Positions 1-8,215 of a DNA stretch of 64,000 nucleotides are shown here, one piece after another (the stretch's first letter is position 1; every line of letters begins with the position of its first letter). Made by a program: the position numbers and the translations under genes. This DNA comes from CBDFKV01 sp965249035 (lineage in GTDB: Bacteria; Pseudomonadota; Gammaproteobacteria; Arenicellales; Poriferihabitantaceae), in NCBI GenBank assembly GCA_965249035.1, contig CBDFKV010000004.1, positions 1 through 64,000 of the forward strand, in the 5' to 3' direction. Under the pieces are notes generated by a model that was not told the DNA's origin, made no database searches, and saw nothing but the letters and a program-made list of their open reading frames with translations.

Positions 1-85
1 CGCTGATAGCTCATCAAAGAAATTAATAATTTATCTTTTAGTGTCGGCGGTATTAGGTTTTTTTGCTGTTTATTTTCAACGCTAA
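1..85 (+). CDS. 3' end of a gene starting before the window; membrane-anchored C-terminus
   Basis: The second forward frame is open from the window edge to a TAA at 83-85. It encodes a short polar stretch with several serines and two lysines, then a hydrophobic run (about LIIYLLVSAVLGFFAVYF) ending QR. This looks like the C-terminal membrane anchor of a protein whose body lies upstream. The family cannot be identified from 28 residues, and a chance open frame is not excluded. Confidence 0.4.
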   Translation, partial: ADSSSKKLIIYLLVSAVLGFFAVYFQR

Positions 86-320
86 CAAACTTCCAATATT
101 TTTGATTACTCTAGTTGTCTTAACTTGGAACAGCGTCACACAATTCAGGTTTTACTACCAACTCAAGAACACGGTCCGAAACCTAAGAGAAGCAGCGGGC
201 GTAGTGATTGTTCAACATGCTCGCAGAGCGGAATTACTGGACCAAATACATGAGGATAGTAAAAGCCAGCCGATTCAAGAAAGCGACCATCTAAAGGGCT
301 ATACATCGATGCATCATTAA
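63..320 (+). CDS. Small hypothetical protein with one N-terminal membrane segment
   Basis: An 85-codon frame from a TTG at 63 overlaps the end of the previous frame. Its N-terminus is hydrophobic (around LPIFLITLVVLTW, residues 10-23), followed by a polar, mildly charged tail. There is no convincing ribosome site before the TTG and no in-frame ATG until the C-terminal end. I do not recognise the family. It may be a small inner-membrane protein or a fragment of a decayed gene, since the next 500 bases are also non-coding. Confidence 0.25.
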   Translation: MLFIFNANKLPIFLITLVVLTWNSVTQFRFYYQLKNTVRNLREAAGVVIVQHARRAELLDQIHEDSKSQPIQESDHLKGYTSMHH

Positions 321-860
321 AGGTTTTTAGCAGTTCATGGGGTCATCTATGAACCCTCTGTCTAAATCAAGCTGTTAATAAAAAAACCAAGGGGTCGGCC
401 AACTTGATCTGTGTTTACGAACGTCTCTTAAGGGCAAAAAGCGGCCTCTTTAGCTGATTTCAGTATGAACCTTTATTACTCGCTTACAGCTTTGTAGCCG
501 AGTAATAAAGTATCATTATAAATAAGGAAACGCTTAAGCAAAGTCTAGGTCAGCACCCAGTTTCAATGAAACTGCTGGTTGTCTCATATATGCTCGGTGT
601 AGCTAATCACGATATGCATATTTTGTAATGGCATTCAGCAAAAGTAGACATCCCATTTTTGATTCGGTTTAAGTATTAATCCTAAACTTGATGATACGAA
701 TCGTCATCCCAAATCCTTCTGTAATTAGTGCAATGAAAAATGTGGGAAACCATCCTCTAGAGACACAAATTCTCCATTGTTACCCAGACACCTATAACCC
801 CGCCGAACACTGTCTCTAGCAATTCAACGGGTTTCCCTCCAGGTTTTGTAATTAGCTTAC
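321..860. other. Non-coding stretch of about 540 bases
   Basis: No frame here looks like a gene. Apart from the hairpin at 472-509 I see no recognisable element. It lies between a dubious small frame and a chromate-transporter remnant, so decayed sequence is the most likely content. Confidence 0.5.
472..509. repeat. Inverted repeat (hairpin)
   Basis: TTTATTACTCG at 472-482 is matched by its exact reverse complement at 499-509. Pairing continues imperfectly inward, leaving a loop of a few bases around 488. There is no T-tract on either side, so this is not a clear terminator. It could be the end of a decayed mobile element or an RNA hairpin. Confidence 0.45.
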
Positions 861-1091
861 TTGGCGATCTGGTTTGCACTCCATGTATTGTTTCACGAAG
901 TGGGCGTATTCCTTGGTTTTGGTTTACGGGTACCTGCACCCGATTTCTCAACTTTAGATATTTCTGGGTTAATACTCACCCTGCTATCTTTATTAGCAGT
1001 TTTCCGCTTTAAAACCAGCACCACAACCTTGTTATTCGGTGCGGCTATATTTGGTGTAACCCTCGGAGCAATGGGATTAATTAATCAATAA
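861..1091 (+). pseudogene. chrA: C-terminal remnant of a chromate transporter (ChrA family)
   Basis: The 76 codons read IWFALHVLF near the start, then a short loop and two hydrophobic helices with LAVFRFK between them. This matches the last two or three membrane segments of CHR-family transporters, which export chromate or related anions across the inner membrane. A full ChrA has roughly 400 residues. Nothing upstream in any frame supplies the rest, and stops interrupt the frame just before 861, so only the tail survives. A hairpin terminator follows at 1167. The family match is from memory of the C-terminal pattern, not a search. Confidence 0.55.
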
Positions 1092-1166
1092 AGACTATAT
1101 TGCGCCGTGGTATGACAGAAAAGGTGGCCCGGTTAACTATCGGCAATGCGGGCCAAAAACAAATAG

Positions 1167-1193
1167 AAAGCCAATCACTCAGATTGGCTTTTC
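1167..1193. terminator. Intrinsic terminator between convergent gene remnants
   Basis: AAAGCCAATC at 1167-1176 pairs with GATTGGCTTT at 1182-1191 around a five-base loop, followed by T residues on the plus strand. The minus strand also has a T-rich tail. It can therefore serve both the chrA remnant and the oxidoreductase gene ending at 1244. Confidence 0.7.
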
Positions 1194-2074
1194 CGTATGC
1201 GCAACCCGCATATTAAACATGCTCAAGGACTACAAACAGCTGATTATGGTGCAGCGACATGTATCACGATTTTGCCTCGGGCCCTGCCGCTTTCGCTTAG
1301 CTGATGGGCACTGGCTATATCGTGTAAAGCAAACTCAGCCCCAACGATTGGGCGCACACTTCCTTGGTCAACCAGAGCGGCTAGCTGATTCAAGATCTTA
1401 GCATTAGGTTCAATCATGACAAATTCAGCTCGGACCCCCATTTGTGCGGCTTTATCTTGGTCCGGCATCGCCACAATCGAAACTAATACGCCACCTGATT
1501 TTAGCACTTGAAAGGAATCTTCTTGGACTTGTCCACCAATGGTGTCAAATACTACATCAGCCTCTTTCACCACCTCTTGAAAATCCACACGGTGATAATC
1601 AATGATCTCATCAGCACCCAGAGCAGCAACAAAGGCATGGTTTTTTTCCGAGGTAGTGCTGATCACTTTAGCCCCTTTCCATTTGGCCAGCTGCACCGCT
1701 AAGCTGCCGACACCCCCAGAACCACCGTGAATCAAGACCGTTTGGCCCGCTTGCAGGTTGCCTGCTGTGAATAGTGCCTCCCAAGCCGTGATACCTGCTA
1801 AAGGGAGCGACGCGGCTTCCATAAACGAAAGGGTGGTCGGTTTGTTTGCCACCTCGGCCGCATCTACCGCGACATACTCAGCGTAGGTGCCATTTTTCTT
1901 TATGTCAGGACGAGAATACACCGCGTCGCCGATGGCAAACTGACTGACCTTGCTCCCTACTTTTTCGACGATACCGGAAACGTCCCAGCCTAAGATCAAA
2001 GGCATTGGATAGTCAATGATTTGCTGTAGGTAACCTTCGCGGATTTTCCAGTCCACCGGGTTAACCGCCGTCGC

Positions 2075-3112
2075 GCTATGTTTGGATTACATGTTGAGGC
2101 GCTGCTCTGAGTGCTTGATGCAAGAACAGTTGCCCAGTCATTTCATCAAGATGTTTATCAAGCATCCTTCGCCAACCGAGATAATTGGGTAGCCAGCGAG
2201 TTGCCACCCCATTAAACCGCCCCATCCAACGTTTCAGGCGGCTGTCATAAGCATTAACGTTTTGAACATGCCAAGTTCCTTTACCACCATGGCCATGATA
2301 TCCCGCAACAAAATAGCCAGCCTCAAGGTTGAGGGATTTCGCCGCCACACCATAACTGGGATGTCCATCGGTCGATAAGACGGCATCCTTCGCTAGCGCA
2401 GGCTTGAGTACCTTTGTAAATGTTTTGGCTGTGCAGTCATCCAGAACAGCGTCACTGACCATTCGGCTGCCGCGCTGCATAACGATCATCACCGGCACAC
2501 GCTCTTTGCCATCTACACCCGATGAACCGCCACGCTTCCTGGCCTGACGGGGTAAGCGGCGCTGACCCTTATAAGAACGCCGGAATATCGTTTCATCCGC
2601 CTCAACAATGCCAGTCAAATTCTCGGCCTTATGCTCACGCAAGGCATCCAGGAAACGATGCCGCCATCGAAAACTGCGATCCACTGCTAAGCCCACCCGT
2701 TCAGCAGCTTTGCGAATACTCAAGCCCTCGACCATGCATTCGGCGTAGGCCAGCAACTTATCTTTATCGTTCAAGCGACAAAAGCCTGTGCCGGTTAAAG
2801 CTGTAAACGTTTTCAAGCAAGCTTTACAACGATAGCGCTGCTGACCGTTAGTTCTTCCATGACGAAAAATGTCGTCCGCTTGGCAATGTGGACAAATCAC
2901 TGCCCCGTCAAGACGCTCTTCCGTCAGTCGTAAACTACCGTGCTCGTCACTCATGGCCGACACCCTGCCTGATAGCAATTCGAACTGCTCCGGCGTTAAG
3001 CCTTCAAGACTGGCAACAAGTGCTTGATATTCGTCACGTTTCATAGCATTCTGTAAGTGGTTGTTATGGCTTGATTATACCATCTATTCAACATTGATTC
3101 CGAACAGAGCGC
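2075..3112 (-). mobile_element. IS1595-family insertion sequence with target duplication
   Basis: The element is about 1.04 kb with one transposase gene. Its ends are imperfect inverted repeats of about 24 bases: GCTATGTTTGGATTACATG at the left and GCTCTGTTCGGAATCAATG reading inward from the right. The sequence CGCCGTCGC occurs on both sides (2066-2074 and 3112-3120). This fits the 8-base duplication expected for the family, with one base of ambiguity in where the ends lie. The duplication is perfect and the disrupted gene can be rejoined in frame, so the insertion appears recent. Confidence 0.9.
2076..3044 (-). CDS. IS1595-family transposase (ISXO2-like DDE domain)
   Basis: This 322-residue protein has an N-terminal zinc ribbon (CPHC near residue 51 and CKAC near 73). 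A helix-turn-helix-like segment (LSIRKAAERVGL) follows, then an ISXO2-type catalytic domain containing EADET and STDGHPSY, which carry the first two acidic residues. It catalyses cut-and-paste movement of the surrounding element. The stop codon lies inside the left terminal repeat, a compact arrangement common in insertion sequences. The length is normal and no frameshift is seen, so it may be active. I see no second copy in the window. Confidence 0.93.
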   Translation of the reverse strand: MKRDEYQALVASLEGLTPEQFELLSGRVSAMSDEHGSLRLTEERLDGAVICPHCQADDIFRHGRTNGQQRYRCKACLKTFTALTGTGFCRLNDKDKLLAYAECMVEGLSIRKAAERVGLAVDRSFRWRHRFLDALREHKAENLTGIVEADETIFRRSYKGQRRLPRQARKRGGSSGVDGKERVPVMIVMQRGSRMVSDAVLDDCTAKTFTKVLKPALAKDAVLSTDGHPSYGVAAKSLNLEAGYFVAGYHGHGGKGTWHVQNVNAYDSRLKRWMGRFNGVATRWLPNYLGWRRMLDKHLDEMTGQLFLHQALRAAPQHVIQT

Positions 3113-3252
3113 GCCGTCGCAACCACTTTGATGAGCATCTGCTTGTCTGAAATGCTGGGTACCGGGCAATCTTCATACTGAAGTACTTCTTTACCACCAT
3201 ATTGGTGAATGTGTACTGCTTTCATCATTAACTCCTGAGTTTGCTGGTGGCT

Positions 3253-4098
3253 TTACTTAAATTTGTCGAGTATGGCTTTGGCGACATCCACCGCTGAAGC
3301 CGGATTTTGACCCGTGATCAACTCTCGGTCGACCACCACATTGGGATGCCAGATATCGGCGCTTTGCTGGTAATTGCCACCCGCCGATACCAGGGCTGAC
3401 TGGGGGTAAATTCTCATTTCTCCCCCGCCTAACCAGTCTTTGCTCGCTTCTTCTTCATCATTGCTAAATACGGTCATGTTATAACCTGCGTAGATCCAGC
3501 CCTGGGGCATCGTAGTGCTGTTACCTGCCTCTAACGAAGTCACGAACTCTGCTGCATTGGGCAGTGTCGATAGCAAGGCAATCGGTCCATGGCACACCAG
3601 CGCTGTCACTTTTTGATTCTGATTAAAGTGGGTTAACAATGCGCCCATTTGTTGATCTTTTAACAAATCATTCATCGGAGCATGACCACCGGGCACATAG
3701 AGAGCATCAAAACGCTCGTAACCCAGTTGCTCAACCCGGCTTAAACTGATCACCGGTGAAGTTTCTGGGTCGGTCAAGTTCAAGTCGTTTAGCAGTGCTT
3801 TGTGTGCTTCGAGTGAGTCTGCGTTACCCCCAAAAAACATCACATTGTCAGATACCTTGTCCATACTGGGTGACCTGCCTTTCGGGGTTACAAACGTCAA
3901 CTCATGCCCCGCATCTAAAAACAGTTTTACCGGCTGCATCAACTCGTTTAAATAAAAGCCGGTTTGATAAACATCATTGCCTTTAAGCTTTAGATGGTCC
4001 TGATCAGACATAACAACCAGAATATTCTCAGCAGCGGCCATATTGCAGCCCGCAGCGAAAATCAAGCTTGCCCATAGTGATTTTGAAAAAATGTTCAT
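3253..4098 (-). CDS. Exported DJ-1/PfpI-like (class I glutamine amidotransferase-like) protein
   Basis: The 281 residues begin with a signal peptide (hydrophobic to about residue 22, AAA before the mature start). A DJ-1/PfpI fold of the Hsp31 type follows. The nucleophile elbow is VCHGP with Cys169 and His170, and a conserved Glu52 lies in the GFYLNEL helix. Relatives act as glyoxalase III, deglycase, chaperone or peptidase; which applies here cannot be read from sequence. An exported location is unusual for the family, so the signal peptide deserves attention. The gene is transcribed away from the LysR gene at 4288, with a shared 170-base regulatory gap containing a clean palindrome. The split MDR gene starts 24 bases downstream and may have been co-transcribed. 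Confidence 0.85.
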   Translation of the reverse strand: MNIFSKSLWASLIFAAGCNMAAAENILVVMSDQDHLKLKGNDVYQTGFYLNELMQPVKLFLDAGHELTFVTPKGRSPSMDKVSDNVMFFGGNADSLEAHKALLNDLNLTDPETSPVISLSRVEQLGYERFDALYVPGGHAPMNDLLKDQQMGALLTHFNQNQKVTALVCHGPIALLSTLPNAAEFVTSLEAGNSTTMPQGWIYAGYNMTVFSNDEEEASKDWLGGGEMRIYPQSALVSAGGNYQQSADIWHPNVVVDRELITGQNPASAVDVAKAILDKFK

Positions 4099-4232
4099 TG
4101 GTACTCCTGTGATTTAGCGGGGTGAGTTATTTCCAGTTCAGCCATTAAATATCATGGCTTTGATGTCTTTAACAGATGGCGGCAGTGTAAAGACAAAATT
4201 TTGGAAGAAAAACCGTCATTGCGTGTATAGTA

Positions 4233-4251
4233 AATTTCCATTCTGGAAATT
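4233..4251. promoter_or_regulatory. Palindromic operator candidate between LysR and DJ-1-like genes
   Basis: AATTTCC and GGAAATT form a perfect inverted repeat separated by five bases, in the only gap between the divergent genes. LysR regulators usually bind interrupted palindromes in such positions. It overlaps the likely start region of the LysR gene (a TATAGT lies at 4226-4231), which would suit autorepression. This is inference from position and symmetry. Confidence 0.5.
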
Positions 4252-4287
4252 AACAATCGGACTCCACTCATCGATACCTTAAGAGCA

Positions 4288-5151
4288 ATGGCTTTATTTG
4301 TTAAGGTCGTCGAAACGGGCAGCTTCAAACAAGCCGCAGAAGATATGAATCATTCCAACTCAATGCTCAGCAAAGAAATTGACAAGCTAGAGCAGTTGGT
4401 TGGTGCCCGCTTGCTGCAACGGTCGACCCGAAAAATACAGCTGACCGAAACTGGTCAGGGTTATTTGCAGCACTGCCGCAATATCCTAGATGCCCATCAA
4501 CAAGCGCTGAGTTACGTACAAGAAATGCAGGGGCAGCCAAAAGGGCGTTTAAAAGTCAATGCGCCCATGACACTAGGAATAACCGACCTAGGCCAAGCTT
4601 TTGCTGCATTTACTGCGAAGCACCCACAAGTCGAATTGGAGGTCGATTTAAGTGATGCTCCGGTTGATCTCATCGCTCAGGGTTTTGACGTCGGATTTCG
4701 GGCTGCCAGCAGTCAGATTGATTCAAATTATGTGGGTAAACCCATCGGCACTTTTCCCTTGCATCTGGTGACGACAACAAAATACCTCGAAATCAATGGC
4801 CCCATTGATCGCCCTGAACAACTCCGTCAACACAATTGTTATCTTTATAGTTTTGCCTCAGGTAAAAACCAATGGCCGTTTGAGGGTGGAATTGAAGTCT
4901 CGGGCAATATCAAAGCTAACAATACCCTCTTTCTTCGTGAAGCCTTGCTGCAAGGCAATGGGATTGGGCTGCTGCCTGGTTTTGTCTGTACCGACGACAT
5001 TCAATCCGGTCATTTGGTCGAGTTATTCAGAGATTATCCCCTGCCCGAATTGACGTTCTATGTGTTATACCCCAGCCGTCATCATACACCGGTGAAATTG
5101 ACCAGCTTTGTTGAGTTTATGGCTGATTGGTTTAAAAATCGGGCAAGCTAA
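4288..5151 (+). CDS. LysR-family transcriptional regulator
   Basis: A winged helix-turn-helix fills about residues 1-60 (GSFKQAAEDM, then KEIDKLEQLVGARLLQRSTR). A LysR effector-binding domain starts with the linker LKVNAPMTLGI. It resembles the subgroup that controls a divergent oxidoreductase or quinone-stress gene, and here it diverges from the DJ-1-like gene. Start choice is uncertain. Family members usually begin M-D-x-L-x-A-M, and the in-frame codons just upstream, from 4270, read ATC GAT ACC TTA AGA GCA. The usual start therefore appears as ATC, and the first ATG is 4288, which removes six residues from the first helix. Translation may use ATC inefficiently or begin at 4288. Confidence 0.9.
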   Translation: MALFVKVVETGSFKQAAEDMNHSNSMLSKEIDKLEQLVGARLLQRSTRKIQLTETGQGYLQHCRNILDAHQQALSYVQEMQGQPKGRLKVNAPMTLGITDLGQAFAAFTAKHPQVELEVDLSDAPVDLIAQGFDVGFRAASSQIDSNYVGKPIGTFPLHLVTTTKYLEINGPIDRPEQLRQHNCYLYSFASGKNQWPFEGGIEVSGNIKANNTLFLREALLQGNGIGLLPGFVCTDDIQSGHLVELFRDYPLPELTFYVLYPSRHHTPVKLTSFVEFMADWFKNRAS

Positions 5152-5234
5152 GAGGAGATTGTAAGCCACACATTTAGGTACACCAAGACCTGCGTGACAG
5201 GCCATTCGGATCTTTGAACCAGAAGAGTACAGGA

Positions 5235-5441
5235 ATGGTTTTGGGGGTTGGTGAGGGGTCTCGCCTTCTCGACGTACTCCAGGATTTAACCCACAATCAT
5301 CAAATAGCGACTACAGACCAAAAATATCGGATGACTGAATCGTGGTTAAGGTATAAAAAGGATGGTACGCTCTCGCCGGAGCATGTGTGTTTAAGAGACG
5401 AGTTCGAGCGTAGTGGTGTCTACGTCGACACTCCCTCTTAA
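5235..5441 (+). CDS. Small hypothetical protein
   Basis: A frame of 68 codons from ATG 5235, or 75 from TTG 5214, encodes a soluble, charged protein with a helix-forming stretch (SRLLDVLQDL) and a C-terminal LRDEFERSG. I do not recognise a family. There is no strong ribosome site. It lies alone between the LysR gene and a small membrane protein gene, both on the same strand. Confidence 0.3.
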   Translation: MVLGVGEGSRLLDVLQDLTHNHQIATTDQKYRMTESWLRYKKDGTLSPEHVCLRDEFERSGVYVDTPS

Positions 5442-5542
5442 AAATGAAATGGGTATTAAAACCACCCAGATCTGATTTACGAACCCTAAGGACGGGGCGT
5501 GCACTGATGTAACAATCCACCTACAAATTGGTTAATTGTCGC

Positions 5543-5941
5543 ATGAGTATCGTACAGCATAGAGCCCCCAGATTAGTAATAGGCACTTTGGTCCCGGGGG
5601 TGGTTTTTGCATTTCTTACCTCCGTCGTCATTGCTGTGGGGATTGATCTGTCCCCTATTCCTGCCGCCACAGGCTCTTTACCCGGCTTTATTGGGCTGGT
5701 GCTTTCTTCCTGGATATTTGGCGGAATACAAAGCCTTATTTATTCGGTATTGATGGAGTTCAGCATCAATCAAACCGTAAAAAGTGATCGTGTCGCCATC
5801 ATCGTCAGCGGCTTATTGATAGCATTTGCAACTGGGCTCGTGATCCCAGATGATTTCCCACTGCTAGTGCTTGGAATTGGTGCGGCCTCAGGAGGTATTA
5901 CTGGATACGTTTTAAGAGACCTGTATAAACACTACTCATGA
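5543..5941 (+). CDS. Small polytopic membrane protein, unknown function
   Basis: About 132 residues from ATG 5543 (a TTG at 5528 would add five). Hydrophobic segments suggest four membrane helices: about residues 10-32, 45-65, 85-105 and 108-125. Short charged loops separate them, and the polar C-terminus ends YKHYS. Many glycines and a proline-rich first loop (LSPIPAATGSLPG) fit an inner-membrane protein. I cannot assign a family. It faces rsgA tail to tail with a 27-base gap. Confidence 0.55.
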   Translation: MSIVQHRAPRLVIGTLVPGVVFAFLTSVVIAVGIDLSPIPAATGSLPGFIGLVLSSWIFGGIQSLIYSVLMEFSINQTVKSDRVAIIVSGLLIAFATGLVIPDDFPLLVLGIGAASGGITGYVLRDLYKHYS

Positions 5942-5968
5942 GAAGAATTAGCTGCTTTGGGTATCGGT

Positions 5969-7015
5969 CTACGGGCGCTGCTTTTGTTTGATATGTTGCT
6001 TAACCATCTTGCCAAACTGACGGTCTTTTTGCCGTTGCTCGGCAAGAGAGCTGGTATGGTGAGCTTCCTCACGCACTAGTTTTTGATAGTTGCGAAAATG
6101 GCGCTCGTCAAGACCGCCCGAACTGATCGCTTGACTGACCGCACAACCCGGCTCATCTTGGTGATTACAATTGGCGAATTTACACTGCATTGCTAGATCT
6201 TGAATATCCGAGAAGACTTCTGCCAGTGAAGTCTCGACCTGCGCGACCTTCAGTTCGCGTATGCCCGGCAAGTCAACCAATAAGCCTCCATTAGCAAGCT
6301 GATGCAGCGCTCTAAAACTGGTGGTGTGTCGGCCTTTGGCATCTTGCTCACGAATCGCTGCGGTATCTGTGCGTTGCGCGCCAGAAAGAGAGTTGACGAT
6401 GGTCGACTTGCCCACGCCAGATGAGCCAATGAGTGCTACGGTTGACCCTTTGCTTACCCAGCGCATCACGCCGTCCAGTGAGTCGATATCTAAGGCGTTG
6501 ACGACCTCTACCGGAACATCGCTACGAACCGCCCGAACCCGCTCGCGATAGGCATCTGTATCTTCCGCTAGATCTGCTTTGGTGAGAATAACCACCGGAT
6601 CTACACCCGCCTCATAGGCCAAAGCGAGATAGCGTTCCAGCCGGGATTCTTTGAAGTCCTCATTGCAAGAAGTCACAATGAATAGCGTATCAACGTTCGC
6701 TGCTAACAGCTGTACATCGACCTTGGTGCCCGCTGCGACGCGCTTAAAGACGCTGTTTCGCTCAAGCAAGCGTGTTATCTTCTCGCGCGCTTCATCCAAC
6801 AACACCCAATCGCCAACAGTGGGACGTTGGTCGCCGGGTCGTTGATACCACTGACCACTCAGCGTTATCTGCCATTCGCTAACACCATCGGATACGACCA
6901 TATAGGTGCGTTGTACTTCTATAACACGCCCCAGCCGACCGGCTTCGATCTCTTTGCTGGTTAGCTGCTGGGTAAAAAAAGCAGTCAGCCCTAAATTGGT
7001 TAGTGCAGAATTCAT
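5969..7015 (-). CDS. rsgA: Ribosome small-subunit-dependent GTPase A (RsgA/YjeQ)
   Basis: RsgA binds late 30S precursors and uses GTP hydrolysis to check maturation and release RbfA. The 348 residues show an N-terminal OB fold (to about residue 105) and a circularly permuted GTPase domain with G4 TKAD at 145-148 before G1 GSSGVGKST at 197-205 and G3 DLPG at 248-251. A zinc knuckle follows (Cys278, Cys283, His285, Cys291). The length is normal. In many gammaproteobacteria rsgA lies next to orn or psd; here it stands alone, with non-coding sequence upstream. Confidence 0.97.
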   Translation of the reverse strand: MNSALTNLGLTAFFTQQLTSKEIEAGRLGRVIEVQRTYMVVSDGVSEWQITLSGQWYQRPGDQRPTVGDWVLLDEAREKITRLLERNSVFKRVAAGTKVDVQLLAANVDTLFIVTSCNEDFKESRLERYLALAYEAGVDPVVILTKADLAEDTDAYRERVRAVRSDVPVEVVNALDIDSLDGVMRWVSKGSTVALIGSSGVGKSTIVNSLSGAQRTDTAAIREQDAKGRHTTSFRALHQLANGGLLVDLPGIRELKVAQVETSLAEVFSDIQDLAMQCKFANCNHQDEPGCAVSQAISSGGLDERHFRNYQKLVREEAHHTSSLAEQRQKDRQFGKMVKQHIKQKQRP

Positions 7016-7029
7016 GGTCTATGAGTTTA

Positions 7030-7585
7030 GTCGTATTGTGAACCTAATGAGTGAGTGAACTCAACAATTTTACGTGATCCGCTGCATCATTGAGTATCTA
7101 CCAAAAAGAGTCTTGCTGTTCTACCAATCGAATCCCCTAGCTTAAGTATGACGTTATTCTGCACTCCACTAATGATTACATTTTCGACTTTGTTAAAGAC
7201 ATCAATCACGCCTGGATATTGAAAATCAAAGCCATCATGAACCCCGGCTCTGGAGGTTCTGGGACATCGATTTCAAAAGAACCCCTCCTTGAGGACGCGT
7301 TACAGGTGGTGATAGCCGCGAAAGACCCTGTTGCCAACGTAACTGATGAAAATGAACAGATTGTCAAACCCATCGCCCGCCCTGAAATAGATAGCCGCTT
7401 CTAATCGCTGCCTATCTGATAGCATCAACCATCGCAGCCAGCGTTTCCACGCTTATCGTTGGTTGATCGCTAGGTAGCGATATCACGATGTGGAATTGAC
7501 GATTTTGCGGTAGACTGGTAGGCATTAACCCAAGCCTTTTGCGAAAATCTTCGAAGGCATTATTAACAACACTAAGCTTAGAGTT
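7030..7585. other. Gap of about 550 bases with no convincing gene
   Basis: One frame (7219-7404, from a TTG) encodes 61 residues rich in Gly, Ser, Pro and Ala near the start. It has no ribosome site and no recognisable domain, and I do not call it. No terminator or promoter stands out. Confidence 0.45.
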
Positions 7586-7828
7586 ATGCCACTACGACAC
7601 CATCCTCTGGTCAAAGAATTACCTGAGCACTCAGACCGGATCCACCAGCTCAAGATGAACGACAACCACTTCCATAAATTGATGGAAGAATACGAAGTAG
7701 TCGACAAACAAGTCTATCGCGCTGAAAGTGAAGAAGAGCCCGTCTCTGATGATCATTTGACGGAGTTGCGCAAGCTGCGTCTGCACCTCAAAGATCAACT
7801 CTATCGAATGATTAAAGCCACAAGCTAG
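7586..7828 (+). CDS. YdcH family protein (DUF465)
   Basis: This 80-residue, highly charged helical protein has the family pattern: HHPLVKELPEH at the start, then DNHFHKLMEEYE, then a C-terminal helix with LRKLRLHLKDQLYRMI. DUF465 proteins are small cytoplasmic helical hairpins found widely in proteobacteria, with no firm biochemical role. It begins at ATG 7586 and stands as a single gene. Confidence 0.85.
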   Translation: MPLRHHPLVKELPEHSDRIHQLKMNDNHFHKLMEEYEVVDKQVYRAESEEEPVSDDHLTELRKLRLHLKDQLYRMIKATS

Positions 7829-8215
7829 CATAATCGAGTGGCATACTAAATCAGGGAATGTTTAAAACCAAGCCTGAAGGGAAATAGGGCTTCAATGGAG
7901 TCTGGGTACGCCTCTTGTATACTGACGAGATCATTTGATCGACAAAACACTTTATCATTAGGTTAAAAGATGGAGTGTAAAAATGGCGCAACGAAAACGA
8001 ATATATCACTCAGAAAAGGACAAAATGCTACGTTCGCATTTTCCGGTAAGCCCGACGACAGCAAATAGAGCCATTGTCGTTTCCTGGCTGGAGTGATTGA
8101 GATGAAAAGAGTGTTGAAAACAAAACAACCCGTTTCACACGGATATTTTGTTCTCCTGTACGACGCAAAATTCTGGTGGGTTGAGGCATTAGCGCCTTCA
8201 CAATAATTGAAAGCT
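7829..8215 (+). other. Gap with two adjacent very short frames ahead of the VOC gene
   Basis: Two short frames run head to tail. The first is 7983-8096 (37 residues, starting MAQRKRIYHS) with GGAG eight bases upstream. The second is 8102-8206 (34 residues, starting MKRVLKTKQP, with a FWW motif) with GGAG and GAG upstream. The second ends ten bases before the VOC start. They could be small genes, a leader peptide pair or remnants. Neither matches a family I know. Confidence 0.3.

Larger units (their letters stand above)
1244..3228 (-). pseudogene. Medium-chain zinc-type/quinone oxidoreductase gene split by an insertion sequence
   Basis: The 3' part (1244-2065) encodes a Rossmann NADPH-binding segment with GGSGGVGSLAVQ and ends VIHVAAP. 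The 5' part lies beyond the insertion at 3112-3228 on the same strand. It starts ATGATG after AGGAG and reads MMKAVHIHQYGG to KVVATA. If the element and one target copy are removed, the codons join in frame (GCG ACG GCG GTT AAC CCG), giving an uninterrupted protein of about 312 residues, typical of the NADP-dependent MDR family. The gene was therefore intact until a recent insertion. The downstream fragment has an internal ATG at 2056 but lacks the first 42 or so residues of the catalytic domain, so activity is unlikely. It is next to a DJ-1-like gene and a LysR gene, which may once have formed one stress-response unit. Confidence 0.9.

Noticed and set aside
757..951. Minus-strand frame over the start of the chrA remnant
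   Set aside because: The forward frame has the membrane-protein pattern; the reverse frame has no features.
7219..7404. 61-codon frame from a TTG
   Set aside because: No ribosome site, no ATG start at the right place and no recognisable pattern; it sits in a gap with no other coding signal.
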